NCBI GenBank assembly: GCA_948567375.1 | Contig: OX419758.1 | Span: forward strand, 63,889,965 to 63,953,964 | Source: Lunularia cruciata | Taxonomy: Eukaryota > Streptophyta > Marchantiopsida > Lunulariales > Lunulariaceae | Direction of reading: 5' to 3' | Length of the DNA stretch: 64,000 nucleotides | Shown: piece after piece, positions 48,661-59,573 of the stretch | Layout: each line of letters opens with the position of its first letter | Numbering within the stretch: the stretch's first letter is position 1 | The notes under the pieces: model-generated | The model's database searches: none | The model's input: the letters and a program-made list of their open reading frames with translations, nothing else | What the model was told of the DNA's origin: nothing | Made by a program: the position numbers and the translations under genes

Positions 48661-49565
48661 ATGGCAACAATACCGGATGTTATCCTTGCAATGCAACAGC
48701 AAATCGAGCATCTTACTCGATTGTTGGATAAACGAGACCAGCAACGACAAGAACAGATAGACAGAGCGCCAGTTCGAGATGGAGAAGATCACATTCGATT
48801 TCCAAAACCCAAGGTGTTTGAAGGCAAGAATCTTCCAGGCACAGTGGAGAATTTTGTGTTTGATTGTGAATGTTACTTTGAAGCCACCAATCTTCAAGAC
48901 GAGCGGAAACAAATTCTCTTGGCTTCTAGCCAGTTGGATGGCATGGCAAAACTTTGGTGGCGATTCAAAGTAGAAAGAGCTGAACGACAAATTGTTACAC
49001 CAATTTTGACATGGGTAGAATTCAAGGATGCAATACTTGGTTGATTTCAGACTATAAATGCCACCCGAGCTGCACAAGATAAATTGGTGGAGTTGAGGCA
49101 GATTGGCTCAGTGAGAAGCTACATCACACAATTTCAGAATATCATCATGCAGATTCCAGATATCCAAGAAGGTGAAGTTTTGGATCAATTTGTGCAAGGA
49201 TTGAAATCATAAACCAGATTGGAGGTGACCATGCGAGAGCCACAGAACGTAGAAGAAGCCATGCAATTGGCTGAGCGTTTTGATTCCTTAGTGGCGACAA
49301 CTTGGTCTCGATCTCGACCTACACAAAACCTACCAATACCACGAGTGGAAGAACCAGTACCAATGGAGATTGATGCTATCCAACGAAGACCACTTGGCAC
49401 AGCAGATAGAGAAAGATTACGACAAAATGGAGGTTGCTTTTATTGTCGCCAAGTTGGACATTGCATTGCTGAATGTCCACTTAGGAATGGGTGATCTCGA
49501 CAAGTTGCCCATATGGAGTTTGTGGAACAGAATGATCAGGGAAACAAAGAATCCCAGTAGGAGAT
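48661..49565 (+). pseudogene. gag of the complete chromovirus
   Basis: Begins MATIPDVILAMQQQIEHLTR, with a central capsid-like retrotransposon gag domain (FVFDCECYFEATN, LLASSQLDGMAKLWWR) and near its end a zinc knuckle CFYCRQVGHCIAEC (CX2CX4HX4C, about 49,432-49,473). In-frame stops occur at 49,042-49,044 (TGA) and 49,209-49,211 (TAA), and again just after the knuckle, so no full Gag is made. Gag would package the element RNA into virus-like particles. The start codon is chosen as the first ATG after the leader with matching composition. Confidence 0.85.
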
Positions 49566-49586
49566 TTTGAGCCGCCTACTGGGAGC

Positions 49587-50450
49587 TTGATTAGTTCCAA
49601 TGGGATTGAAGGCTCGACCTATGCAAGTTTGCTTCACTTGCAAGGTACGATATCTAATCGGGGTTATAGGATTTTGGTTGATTCTGGAAGTTCAGAGAAT
49701 TGCATATCTATGCAAGTAGCGAAGGAATTGGGTATTCCTATCAAGCTAGTGATTGGAAGTAGTTTGATGATGGCGGATGGTAGAAAAGGTTCTGCATTTC
49801 GCACCTCGCATCCTGTTACCTTCAAGATTGGGAAGGAGTATTTGGAGTGTATGAGGTTTGTAGTGGCACCTCTACACTATGATATCATTCTGGGTCTACC
49901 TTGGCTTGAACGTCATAAGGTTCAATTCAATTGGACCCGACGTCAAATTCAAGTACAACACCAAGGTAGGAATTTCCGATTAGGTTGTCTGGCACCTCTG
50001 AGTAAGACACCTAAGAATAGTCAGTCCCAAGATGGGAAGTTTGTTGAGAAGGTAGCCATAGAGAAAATCTGGAAGGGAGATGAGTCCCAAGATGGGAAGT
50101 TTGCCAAGAAGGCAACCATGGAGCAAGCTTGGAAGAGAGATGAGTCCCTAGAAGGGAAGTTTGTTAATGAAGCAGCCATAGAGCAAGCTTTGGAGGAAGA
50201 TAAGTCTGTATTCACGGTGTGGATCAAGCTGATTGCACAAGAACAATCTGAGGAGGTCTAGGTGCCGCATCAAGCAACGATTGATCGGATAGTTCAGGAG
50301 TTTGCAGATGTGTTTCCGGATGATCTGCCAAAGGGATTACCCTCTGATTGTGGTATGCCCTTCAAGATCAAGTTATTGCCAGGGAGTACTCCAGTGAGTA
50401 GACCAATCTATCGGCTCTCACCAAAGGAGTTGGAGGAATTGCGAACAATA
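49587..50450 (+). pseudogene. Protease and PR-RT linker
   Basis: Retropepsin-type aspartic protease with active site LVDSGSSENCIS (about 49,674-49,709), flap-like GRKGSAFRTSHP and DIILGLPWLERH. The linker contains three 60-bp tandem units (50,022-50,201, SQDGKF-type). A TAG at 50,259-50,261 precedes the segment leading to RT ([30 protein letters not shown]), where a frameshift near 50,450 follows. The frame differs from gag, consistent with decay or frameshifting. Confidence 0.85.
50022..50201 (+). repeat. Three 60-bp tandem units in the PR-RT linker
   Basis: Each unit starts GAGTCCC(A/T)AGA(A/T)GGGAAGTT and encodes 20 residues of the form SQDGKF-EKAxxEQAWKRDE. The older element at 60,292-60,360 has a single unit, so the array expanded in the younger lineage. 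It is a charged, probably disordered spacer. Confidence 0.85.
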
Positions 50451-51862
50451 CTTAGAGTTGTTGGAGAAGGATTTCATACGATATAGTACCTCTCCGTGGG
50501 AAGCACCGGTACTATTTGTTCCAAAGAAGGATGGAGGACTTCATTTCTATATTGATTACTGTGGGCTCAATAAGCAAACCGTGAAGAATGCATATCCCTT
50601 GCCTCGGATTGATGACCTACTTGATCAATTAAGTGGAGCACGCTACTTTTCCAAGCTAGATCTTCGTAGCGGCTATTGGCAGATTCCTATTGAAGGAGAG
50701 GACGTGCAAAAGACTGCCTTTCGCACAAGGTATGGACATTTTGAGTGGAGAGTTCTACCTTTTGGACTCACTAATGCTCCAGCAGTCTTCATGGATCAGA
50801 TGCATCGGGTGTTGGAGGGACTATTGGATCAGTCAGTGGTAGTGTTCTTAGATGATATCTTAATCTATAGTAGGACAGAGGCAGAACACAGGAATCATGT
50901 GCGAGAAGTCCTGAGACGACTACGATAGTGGAAATTTTACTGCAAGAAGTCAAAGTTTGCTTTTTGGCAGAAAGAGGTTACCTTCTTGGGTCATAAGATC
51001 TCATCAGAGGAGATCAAGATGAAAGAAGAGAAGATCAAGGCCATTACTGATTGGCCTACCCCAAAGGATGCTACCAAAGTACGAGCATTCAATGGATTGG
51101 CCAGTTTTTACCGACGGTTCATCCACTATTATGCTCACGTGGCTGCACCATTGACTAACCTCTTGGGAAAGAACTCAAGCTTCCAATGGACTACCAAGCA
51201 TGAAGAAGCATTCCAGAAGTTAAAGCATATGGTGTCTTCAAGACCCATTCTTCAACCATATGATCCTCAACTACCTTGTGTGGTTGATTTTGATGCTTCT
51301 AACTTTGCAATTGGAGCTGTGTTGCAACAAGAATTTCCAGATGTACTACATCCTATTGCCTTTGTGTCTCACTGACTAAATACAGCTGAAAGACATTACT
51401 CTGCTCAAGATTGGGAACAACTTGCAATGGTATATGCCACCAAGGTATGGAGGCATTATCTCTTGGGGAAACAAGTGATCATGCGAATTGATCACAAGCC
51501 ATTGTTGCAGACCTTACACCTAGAGCACATGAAGAGTCAACATCATCAATGGGAAGAGCAACTCCAATTGTTCGACATCAAACTTGAGTACAAACCAGGT
51601 CGGTTCTATGTCATCCCTGCTGCTCTATCACGACGACCTGATTTGAAGTCTCTTCCTCTCATCGCGGCAGCAATTACAACGGTGTCAATTGATCCCAAGA
51701 TTCATAACGAGTTTCGGTTAGCTCTACAGCAAGATCCCTTCTTCCAAATGGTACATGGTTGGCTAACAACAGGTGACAAGGAGTACAACACCTTCTCCTT
51801 CAAGGAAGGCCTTCTATTCCATGTGGACCGGATCTATGTTCCAGCCAAAGGTGATCTTTGAC
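50450..51862 (+). pseudogene. Reverse transcriptase and RNase H
   Basis: RT motifs in order: [52 protein letters not shown], catalytic [11 protein letters not shown] (about 50,840-50,875), then thumb FLGHKISSEEI. The RNase H region has VDFDASNFAIGAVLQ (51,281-51,330), HYSAQDWEQLA and RIDHKPLLQTL. Stops occur at about 50,926 (TAG), 51,373 (TGA) and 51,859 (TGA). The catalytic aspartates are intact, so only nonsense changes separate it from a readable frame. Confidence 0.88.
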
Positions 51863-53140
51863 TTGTGCGCCTTCAAGAAGCCCATGATTTACCCATCGTT
51901 GGTCACATGGGTGTGGACAAGACCTTGGGTACCCTACAACGTCAATGGTGGTGGCCCAACATGACATGGGATGTTCAAGAATTTGTCTGATCATGTGAGA
52001 GCTGCCAACGTAACAAGGCCAACAACCAGAAGCCAGGTGGACTCCTTCAACCGCTTGCCGTTCCATCAGCTCGTTGGGAGCATGTGAGCTTGGATCTCAT
52101 CACATCCTTGCCAAAGACAAAACAAGGACACACCGCCATCGTGGTGTTTGTGGATAAGCTTAGTAAGCAAATCCACTTGGCACCCACTTGTGATACCATG
52201 GATGCTCCAACCTTAGCGCACATCTACTTCGACAATGTCTTCAAGCATCATGGAATGCCACGCGTACTCATCTTTGACCGTGATCCTTGCTTTACTGGGA
52301 AGTTTTGGTAAACACTCTTTCAGATACTCAGCACCAAGCTTGCTTTGTCCATGGCCTATCATCCTCAAATTGATGGACAAACCGAATGTGCAAATCGTAC
52401 ATTGGAGGATATGTTACGGGCCTTTATCAATGTCCACCATACCAACTGGGATGAATGTCTTGCAGCTGCATAATTTGCCTACAACAATTCCAAACAGGCA
52501 AGCACTGGATTTTCTTTCTTCTTTCTCAATTTTGGCCAAGATCCGCTTGTTTGAGATTCTCTTCTTGCTCCCCTTCCATCTCAGGTTCCTCATACTTCCA
52601 CATTCTTAACCACTATATCCCAATCACTCCAACAAGCTAAGTCTCACCTCCTTGTTGCTCAGAATCGCCAAAAACAATATGCGGACCACCATCATCGTGA
52701 TTTTATTTTTGAAGTTGGTGATAAAGTCATGCTATCTTCCAATAACCTCCCTCTCCCACTTGATACCCAAGTTTGTAAACTTGCCCCTAACTGATATCCT
52801 TTGATATCACCCAAATTGTCTCTCCTGTTGCTTATCGACTTGCCTTACCTTGTCACATGCGTATCCATCCTATCTTTCATGTTTCCAAGTTGAAACCCTT
52901 TGTTCCTAATCCCTCTTCCTTTTCCTCTTGAGTCCAACCTCCCCCTCTTCCTATCCCTATCAATGATCATGAGGAGTACGAAGTGGATCGTATCCTTGCA
53001 CGTCGCCATATCCAACGAGGCCGTTGCCAACATACGGAGTACAAGGTCCTTTGGAAAGGGTATCCCCTTCATGATGCCACCTGGGAGCCTCTTTCTCACC
53101 TCCAGAATGCACAGACGGCCATCCAAGAATTTGAAGTTTC
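51863..53140 (+). pseudogene. Integrase with C-terminal chromodomain
   Basis: HHCC zinc finger (GHMGVDKTL, then CESCQRNK), DDE core with DLITSLPKT, FDRDPCFTGKFW and DGQTECANRTLE, a degraded GPY-like part, and a chromodomain at about 52,977-53,135 (YEVDRILARR, YKVLWKGYPLHDATWEPLSH). Chromodomains direct integration to particular chromatin. Stops include about 51,987 (TGA), 52,309 (TAA) and 52,471 (TAA), and frame changes follow near 52,600-52,930. Confidence 0.87.
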
Positions 53141-53168
53141 ATTGGCGACGAGGACGTCACCAACTAGC

Positions 53169-53180
53169 GGCAGGGGAATA
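53169..53180 (+). other. Polypurine tract
   Basis: GGCAGGGGAATA immediately precedes the 3' LTR; its purine core (AGGGGAA) is suited to plus-strand priming. Confidence 0.65.
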
Positions 53181-53595
53181 TGTAACAATATGGAGTTTAG
53201 CGACGAAGATAGTCGGGCTTACAAAGTAGCACATAAGACAAAGTAGCCTAGAATATTCCGGAAGTATCTAGGAAGCTTCTTGGGAAGCTTCCCGGTTAGC
53301 TTAGCTTGCACCTTAAGTAAGTAGCTTCTAGAAGGAAGCTTCTAGAAGCTTCCAACTAGCTTAGCTTGCACGCCAAGTAGACGGCTTCTAGAAGGAAGCT
53401 TCTTGAGAAGCTTCCTAGTTAACTTGGCTTGCACTCTAAGAAAGCGGCTTGAGGAAGCTTCTTGAGAAGCCTTGTATGCTACCTATAAATACCAAAGCCA
53501 AAGCTCATGCTAGGCATTAGGAGTTTTCCCTCATTCAAGTGTCCCAATGTGAGTTTCCATTCTCCTATTTCTCTCCTCGGTTTCGGTTTTTTACA
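53181..53595 (+). repeat. 3' LTR of the complete chromovirus
   Basis: Near-identical to 47,964-48,389 and ending TTTTTTACA. It lacks 11 bp of the last heat-shock cluster (the GCTTCTCAAG-type segment), leaving that cluster shorter than in the 5' LTR. Confidence 0.93.
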
Positions 53596-53600
53596 CCTAA

Positions 53601-55885
53601 TGTAACAATATGGACTTTATAGATAAATTAGTCAATACTAATAGAGTAGCAAATAGGCAAAATTAGCCAAGAATTATAAGAATATTCTAGAAGCATCTAG
53701 GAAGCTACTTGGTACCTTTTGAGTATTGGGTAATGTGTGCCAAGTGGTGATTTCTAAGAAGAAGTTTCTTGGGAAGCTTCCCAACTAGCTTAGCTTGCAT
53801 GCCAATAGGTAGTTTCTAGAAAGAAGCTTCTTGGGAAGCTTCATGACTAGCTTAGCTTACCCGCCAAGTAGATAGATTCTTGAGAAGTTTCTTTATTAGC
53901 TTAGCTTGCACTCTAAAAATACAACTTTTAGGAAGCTTCTCAAGAGCTTTGTATGTTCTCTATAGATACCAAAACCCAAGCTCATGCTAGGCATTCAGAG
54001 TTTCTCTCATTTAAGAGTCACATGTGATCTTCCATTCTCTTAATTTTCTCCTCAATTTTTTACATTGGTATCATAACATGAATGGGATCGATGGAACTTA
54101 TGGACCACCAAATCCATTTTCCCAAACCATTGGGATCTTCATGTCCATGTATTATCCAAATATCATTTCTTACATTTCATCATCTCACGCTTTGGGTAAA
54201 TTTTCTAAATGCAATCACTTTTTTTGATACTTGCAATTGTAATAGAGAATGATGGACACATTTCATCTACATGTTAACTTAGATAATTATAGATAGTTTA
54301 ACAAAGTAGTAGCCATGGTGGTAATGTCCAAATTTATCATTATTATGTCACAACAAATGAAGCACCTTACTTGATTGTTGGAAGGAAGAGACTATTAATG
54401 ACAAGAGCATGTGTAAAGAACACCATTTCAAGAAGGAGAAGAGCAAATCTAATTTCCAAAGCCCAAGGTATTGGAAGGCAAGGATCTCTTGAGCGCAATG
54501 GAGAACCTTGCTATTTTGAAGCTATAAATCTTCAAGACAAACAGAGATAGATTCTCTTGACTTCAAGCCAATTGGATGGAATGGCAAAATTATGGTGGCA
54601 ATTACAAGTGGAGCAAGCTAAATGGCAGTTTGTTGCGCCAATCTTGACATGAGAATAATTCAAGAGCATAATAATTGGGAGATTCCAAGCTTCAAATGTT
54701 GCATGAGCTACATGAGATAAATTGGTAGAATTGAAGCATATTGATTTTATGAGAAGCAACATCACTCAATTCCAGAACACCATAATGCAAATTCCAAATA
54801 TATTAGAAGGTGAAGCTCTAGATCAATTTTATGAGGAGCTTAAAGCCACACACCAAATTGGAAGTGACCATGTAGGAGCCAAAACACTTGGAAGAAGCCA
54901 TACAATTGGCTAAGTGCTTTGATTCCTTGGTTATAACAACTTGGTCTTGAGCTTGACCTTCATAGAGCTTGCCAACACATTACATACGGGTAGAGGAGCC
55001 ATAACCAATGGAGATTGATGCCATCCAATGGGAGCCACTTGGCACTATAGATAGAGAAAGATTGTAACAAAATGGTGTTTGCTTTTATTGTTGCCAAATT
55101 GGACATTGTGTTGCTGAATGTCCATTCAAGAATGGGATGTGAGCCGGCCTGTCTCTCACTCAAGATGAACCTCTAATGGCTATTATGGTAGCGCACCATG
55201 GACTAAGAAGGCAAGGAACCCCAACTCCATCATACTCCTCCAAGGCTAACACTCCAAGACTCAAGACATTGCTCACTAGAGAACTCAATGAGAGAGAGAT
55301 AGTTGCAAATGAAAGGATGATGAGTACCACTTCACCCCTTGTTTATATAATTGTGAAATAGTTATGCACCAAAGTTACTAATTACCGTAGTAACTCAAGT
55401 TACTAGACTAAAAGTCAAGTAAAGTCAAAAAGTAGAAAGGAATATCCATTCACATGGGCATATTCCACTAAGCATGTGATCTTATCTTGACCCAACCACT
55501 AAGTCAAGGATTCCTTCACATGGGCTATCCTTGGACTATAGAAGAATCCAAAACAAAAAGGCTTGTAGGCCCAAGAGTTCTCAACTCTTCCTCAAAGTCA
55601 AACACCTAGGAATAATACCAAGTCAACCCACTAGAATCCAAAATAGGGGTGTTCATCTTTTCCACTTCCTCTAAAGTAAGGTCCCCTCTATCTTAGCTAT
55701 GACTAACTTTAGCTAATCATGACTAATGTAGAACTATCCTTTATCTCTATATATAAATAATATCTCTCAAGTACTTGTAATACCAAGCTAAATATCACAA
55801 TACCACACACATGCACAAATGGATGTTACAAGGCAATCTCGATAAATTGCCCAAATTCAACTCATCTACATCATAGTTCACCATA
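53601..55885 (+). mobile_element. Older chromovirus relative, 5' part (element 2)
   Basis: The LTR (53,601-54,064) begins TGTAACAATATGGACTTT and is followed by a decayed PBS (TGGTATCATAAC). Degenerate gag runs from 54,300 to 55,137 and, after a solo-LTR-like insert, 55,831 to about 55,885 (the sequence after the zinc knuckle). The remainder of the element is absent, replaced by a fragment of another Ty3 family. It is far more diverged than the complete element, and its zinc-knuckle stretch (55,080-55,130) is still recognisable. Confidence 0.8.
55138..55830 (+). mobile_element. Solo-LTR-like insert 1
   Basis: A 693-bp segment with TGTGAG...GTTACA ends and a TATA box CTATATATAAAT near 55,748. 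It interrupts element-2 gag just after its zinc knuckle and is nearly identical to 58,881-59,573. TG/CA ends, an internal TATA and the lack of coding domains fit a solo LTR of another family. A clean target duplication is not visible here. Confidence 0.65.
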
Positions 55886-57438
55886 CCAGGTGAATAAAAT
55901 TAAAGTCATACTTATGTAAAATTAGAGCACATCATGCAAGCTTCCTTGAAAGCTAATTTGACTCCATCAACCACTTAGGTGGTTAATGATCAATGATGAG
56001 AGTGAAGGGGTTACTAAATACATAATATTGGAAATGTGTTACTGGTCAAATTATTTTCAAGTACTCTCTCTCATATGAACTATACCTCATCCCAATTGAA
56101 TTGTTATAGTGACTAGCATAGACCCCCATAAACTCCTTCCCCTCATCATCATGTTGGGTGAGCACTACTCCAAACTCCAATCAATATGAACTTGGAATGG
56201 TGGTCCTCTACTGTCTTGACTATAGAGGCAAATGTTAAACCTCTCCTTGAACTCTATAAAAGCTCTATCCTGCTCATCTCCCCAACACTACTCATGAGTA
56301 AGATTGGTCAACTAAGGTGTTGGTAATGGAACTAAATTCTCTAACATATTGGCAATAAAAGTTTGCTCACCCAAGGAATGCTTGCACTTTTCTCACATCC
56401 ATGGGCTTAAGAATACTTGCAACAGCCTCCACCTTGGTCTTCTAAACACCAAGGCCACTAGGGTAGAGAGTGTGATCCAAATACTCAACTTGCTTGTGGA
56501 AGTATCTATTTAATTATCTAAGATGTAATTTGAGTATATGCAATCTCAATCTCTCAAACACCTCCAACAAATATCTCTCATGCTCCTCCACAATAGTGCT
56601 ATAGACTAAAAGCATTAATACAACACCAAGTAAAATCCAATCTTGCTAGGATCTTATCCATAACCCCTTGGAACTTGGTAAGAGCATTCTTTAATCCAAA
56701 TGGTAAGAACCCCCATTGATAAATACATCCTTGCTATGAGGATCAATAGCCCAAAATATTATCTTGGACTTTTCTTCCTCCTTGATCGGTAATTGATGAT
56801 ATGTTACCCAAAGATCCAAAGTAATGAAGACCTTTGCATACCCAGTTGGATCAAATATCTCTTCTAGTGTAGGCATAACATACCAATTAGCCCTAGTTTG
56901 TTGGTTGATAGGATAATTATCTTTACACATCATCCTAGCTATGTAATTTCCATGCATATCTTTCTTGGTTGACATCATTGCAGTTGAAGCATACTCTCCA
57001 TGTGAAATCTCTACCAAACCAACATCAAAAAAGTCTCTACTCTAGCTTTGAATGCTCTTTCCATGTCATTATATTTGTAGGGATGTCAAAAAACTAGTGT
57101 ATCACTAGTCAGCTCAATCCAAATATAAGGTCTTTTTAGAGCACCCAAATCCTTCATATTGGAAACAAAACAACTTGTGTAGCTCTTCAAGAATCTCCAA
57201 ACTCTCCATCTTTCCTCTCTTGTAGGCTTGGGTCCAATGTTTGGCTCCCAAGTATCCTTTATAATTGATGTAAGAGTGGAAAATGCACTGATTGGCTACT
57301 ACATTAGGACCTTGGGAGTAGTAATGTTATGGCTCCAACCACTAGAGTCCCTAACCTCAGAGCAAAGAACTCCCTTGGCTTTGGTTGCAAGCTCCACACA
57401 TACTCTAGTTGCATCCCAAGTAGACCAACGGTGTAACA
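55886..57438 (-). mobile_element. Fragment of a different Ty3/gypsy element, inverted
   Basis: Minus-strand pol remnant. 57,010-56,700 encodes RT motifs (NWYVMPTLEEIFD, KVFITLDLWVTYHQLPI, KSKIIFWAIDPH). About 56,530-56,360, read with frame changes, gives HKQVEYLDHT and KVQAFLG, and 56,260-56,050 gives RNase-H-like pieces. The upstream linker lies at 57,430-57,040. There are many stops. Its sequence is unlike the chromoviruses beside it; no LTR was recognised for it. Confidence 0.7.
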
Positions 57439-57921
57439 TGTAACAATATGGAGTTACCGATGAATTAGTCAAGGCTAACAAAGTAGAAAATAGGCTAAAT
57501 CAGCCTAAAATATTCTAGAAGTATCTAGGAAGCTACTTGGTACTTTTTAAGTATTGAGTAATGTGCATGCCAAGTGGTGACTTCTAGGAGGAAATTTCTT
57601 GAGAAGCTTCTCGGCTAACTTAGCTTACACCCCAAGTAGGTAGCTTCTAAAAGGAAGCTTCTTGGAAGTTTCTAATTAGTTTTAGCTTGCATGTTAAGTA
57701 GAAAACTTCTGGAAGTTTCTTGAGAAGCTTCTTGGTTAACTTGACTTGCACTCCAAGAAGATGGCTTAGGAAGCTTCTTGAGAAGCTTCTCAAGTGCATT
57801 GTATACTCCTTATAAATACCAAAGCCCAAGTTCATGCTAGGGACTTGAAGTTTTCCTCATTCAAGTGTCCATATGTGATCTTCCATTTTCCTATTTCTCT
57901 CCTCAATCTTGGTCTTTTACA
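57439..57921 (+). repeat. LTR of element 3
   Basis: Begins TGTAACAATATGGAGTTACC and ends TCTTTTACA. The GAAGCTTC-rich section and TATAAATACC persist but with many substitutions. It is preceded by GTGTAACA, a partial repeat of the LTR start. Confidence 0.85.
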
Positions 57922-58880
57922 TTGGTATCAGAGCATGAATGGGAAGGATAGAATTTGTGGACCACCAAATCCATTTCCACCAAACCATTGGGATTTTTGA
58001 ATTATGTATTACCCAAGCATCATTTCATACAATTCATCACCTCACACTTTGGGTAGAATTTTTGGATACAATTACCTTGTATGATGAACCCTTGGTTCTT
58101 CCTATTGTGATGTCTGGAGAATAGTGGACATGTTGCATTTATGTGTTAATTTAGATAAATTATAGGTAATTTGATAGAATAGTTAGTTATGGTAATAATG
58201 CCCAAAGTTATTATTGCTATGTAGTAATAAATTGAGCATCTTGCTCAATTATTTGAAGAATAAGATCATCAACAACAAGAGTAGGTAGAGAGAGCACTAT
58301 TTAGAGAAAGACAAAAGCAAATCTATTTTCTGAAGCCCAAGGTATTGAAGGCAAGAATCTCTCAACACCCACTTGGCGCTCCAACAAATGCAATTTGGTT
58401 GGAGGGACGTACATTGGCTTCTCGACTACGACGTGAGGAAAGCATAGTGGAGAATTTTGTGTTTGATTGTTATTTCAAAGCTACAAATCTTCAAGATGAA
58501 TAGAAATAGATTCTCTTGGCTTCAAGCCAATTGGATGGGGTGGAAAAAATATGGTGGTGGTTCCAAGTGGAGCAAGCTAAAAGGACAATTGTTACACCAA
58601 TCTGACATGAAGAGAATTCAAGAGTGCAATAATTGGTCAATTCCAAGCTATAAATGTCACACAAGATAAGTTAGCAAAGTTGAAGCAGATTGGCTCTTCA
58701 AGAAGCTATATTATACAATTCCAAAATACCTTTATGCAATTCCAAATATAATAGAAGGGGAAACTATGGATTGATTTATGAGGGGCTTGAAGTCATGCAC
58801 CAGATTGAAAGTGACCATGTGAGAGCCCAAAGAGTTGGAAGAAGCCATGGAGTTGGATGATAGTTTTGATTCCTTGGTAC

Positions 58881-59573
58881 TATGAGTTGGCCTGTCTCTC
58901 ACTCAAGATGAACCTCTGATGGCTATTATGGTAGCGCACCATGGACTAAGAAGGCAAGGAACCCCAACTCCATCATACTCTTCCAAAGCTAACACTCCAA
59001 GACCCAAGACATTGTTCACTAGAGAACTCAATGAGAAGGAGATAGTTGTAAATGAAAGGATGATGAGTACCACTTCACCCCTTGTTTATATACTTGTGAA
59101 ATAGTTATGCACCAAAGTTACTAATTACCATAGTAACTCAAGTTACTAGACTAAAAGTCAAGTAAAGTCAAAAAGTAGAAAGGAATATCCATTCATATGG
59201 GCATATTCCACTAAGCATGTGATCTTATCTTGACCCAACCACTAAGTCAAGGATTCCTTCTCATGGGCTATCCTTGGACTATAGAAGAATCCAAAACAAA
59301 AAGGCTTGTGGGCCCAAGAGTTCTCAACTCTTTACTCAAAGCCAAACACCTAAGAATAATACCAAGTCAACACACTAGAATCCAAAAATAGTGGTGCTCA
59401 TCTTTTTCATTTCCTCTAAAGTAAGGTCCCCTTTATCTTAGCTATAACTAACTTTAGCTAATCATGACTAATGTAGAACCATCCTTTATCTCTATATAAA
59501 TAATATCTCTCAAATACTTGTAATACCAAGCTAAATATCACAATATCACACACATGCACAAATGGGTGTTATA
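58881..59573 (+). mobile_element. Solo-LTR-like insert 2
   Basis: Very similar to 55,138-55,830. It is flanked by GTAC on both sides (58,877-58,880 and 59,574-59,577), a probable target duplication. It interrupts element-3 gag upstream of the zinc knuckle. Its TATATAAATA is near 59,494. Confidence 0.7.

Larger units (their letters stand above)
47964..53595 (+). mobile_element. Full-length Ty3/gypsy chromovirus, coding-defective
   Basis: A 5.63-kb element with a 426-bp 5' LTR, initiator-Met PBS, gag, protease, RT, RNase H, integrase, C-terminal chromodomain, polypurine tract and a 415-bp 3' LTR. It is flanked by the perfect 5-bp target duplication CCTAA (47,959-47,963 and 53,596-53,600). Domain order PR-RT-RH-IN places it in Ty3/gypsy and the chromodomain in the chromoviruses. 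By eye the two LTRs differ at about a dozen bases plus one 11-bp indel (about 3 percent), so insertion is fairly recent on a plant timescale. Numerous stops make it non-autonomous at protein level. Confidence 0.93.

Noticed and set aside
55176..55361. 61-codon ORF repeated at 58,919-59,104
   Set aside because: It is conserved only because both copies lie in the same young solo-LTR-like insert; LTRs are not expected to encode it.
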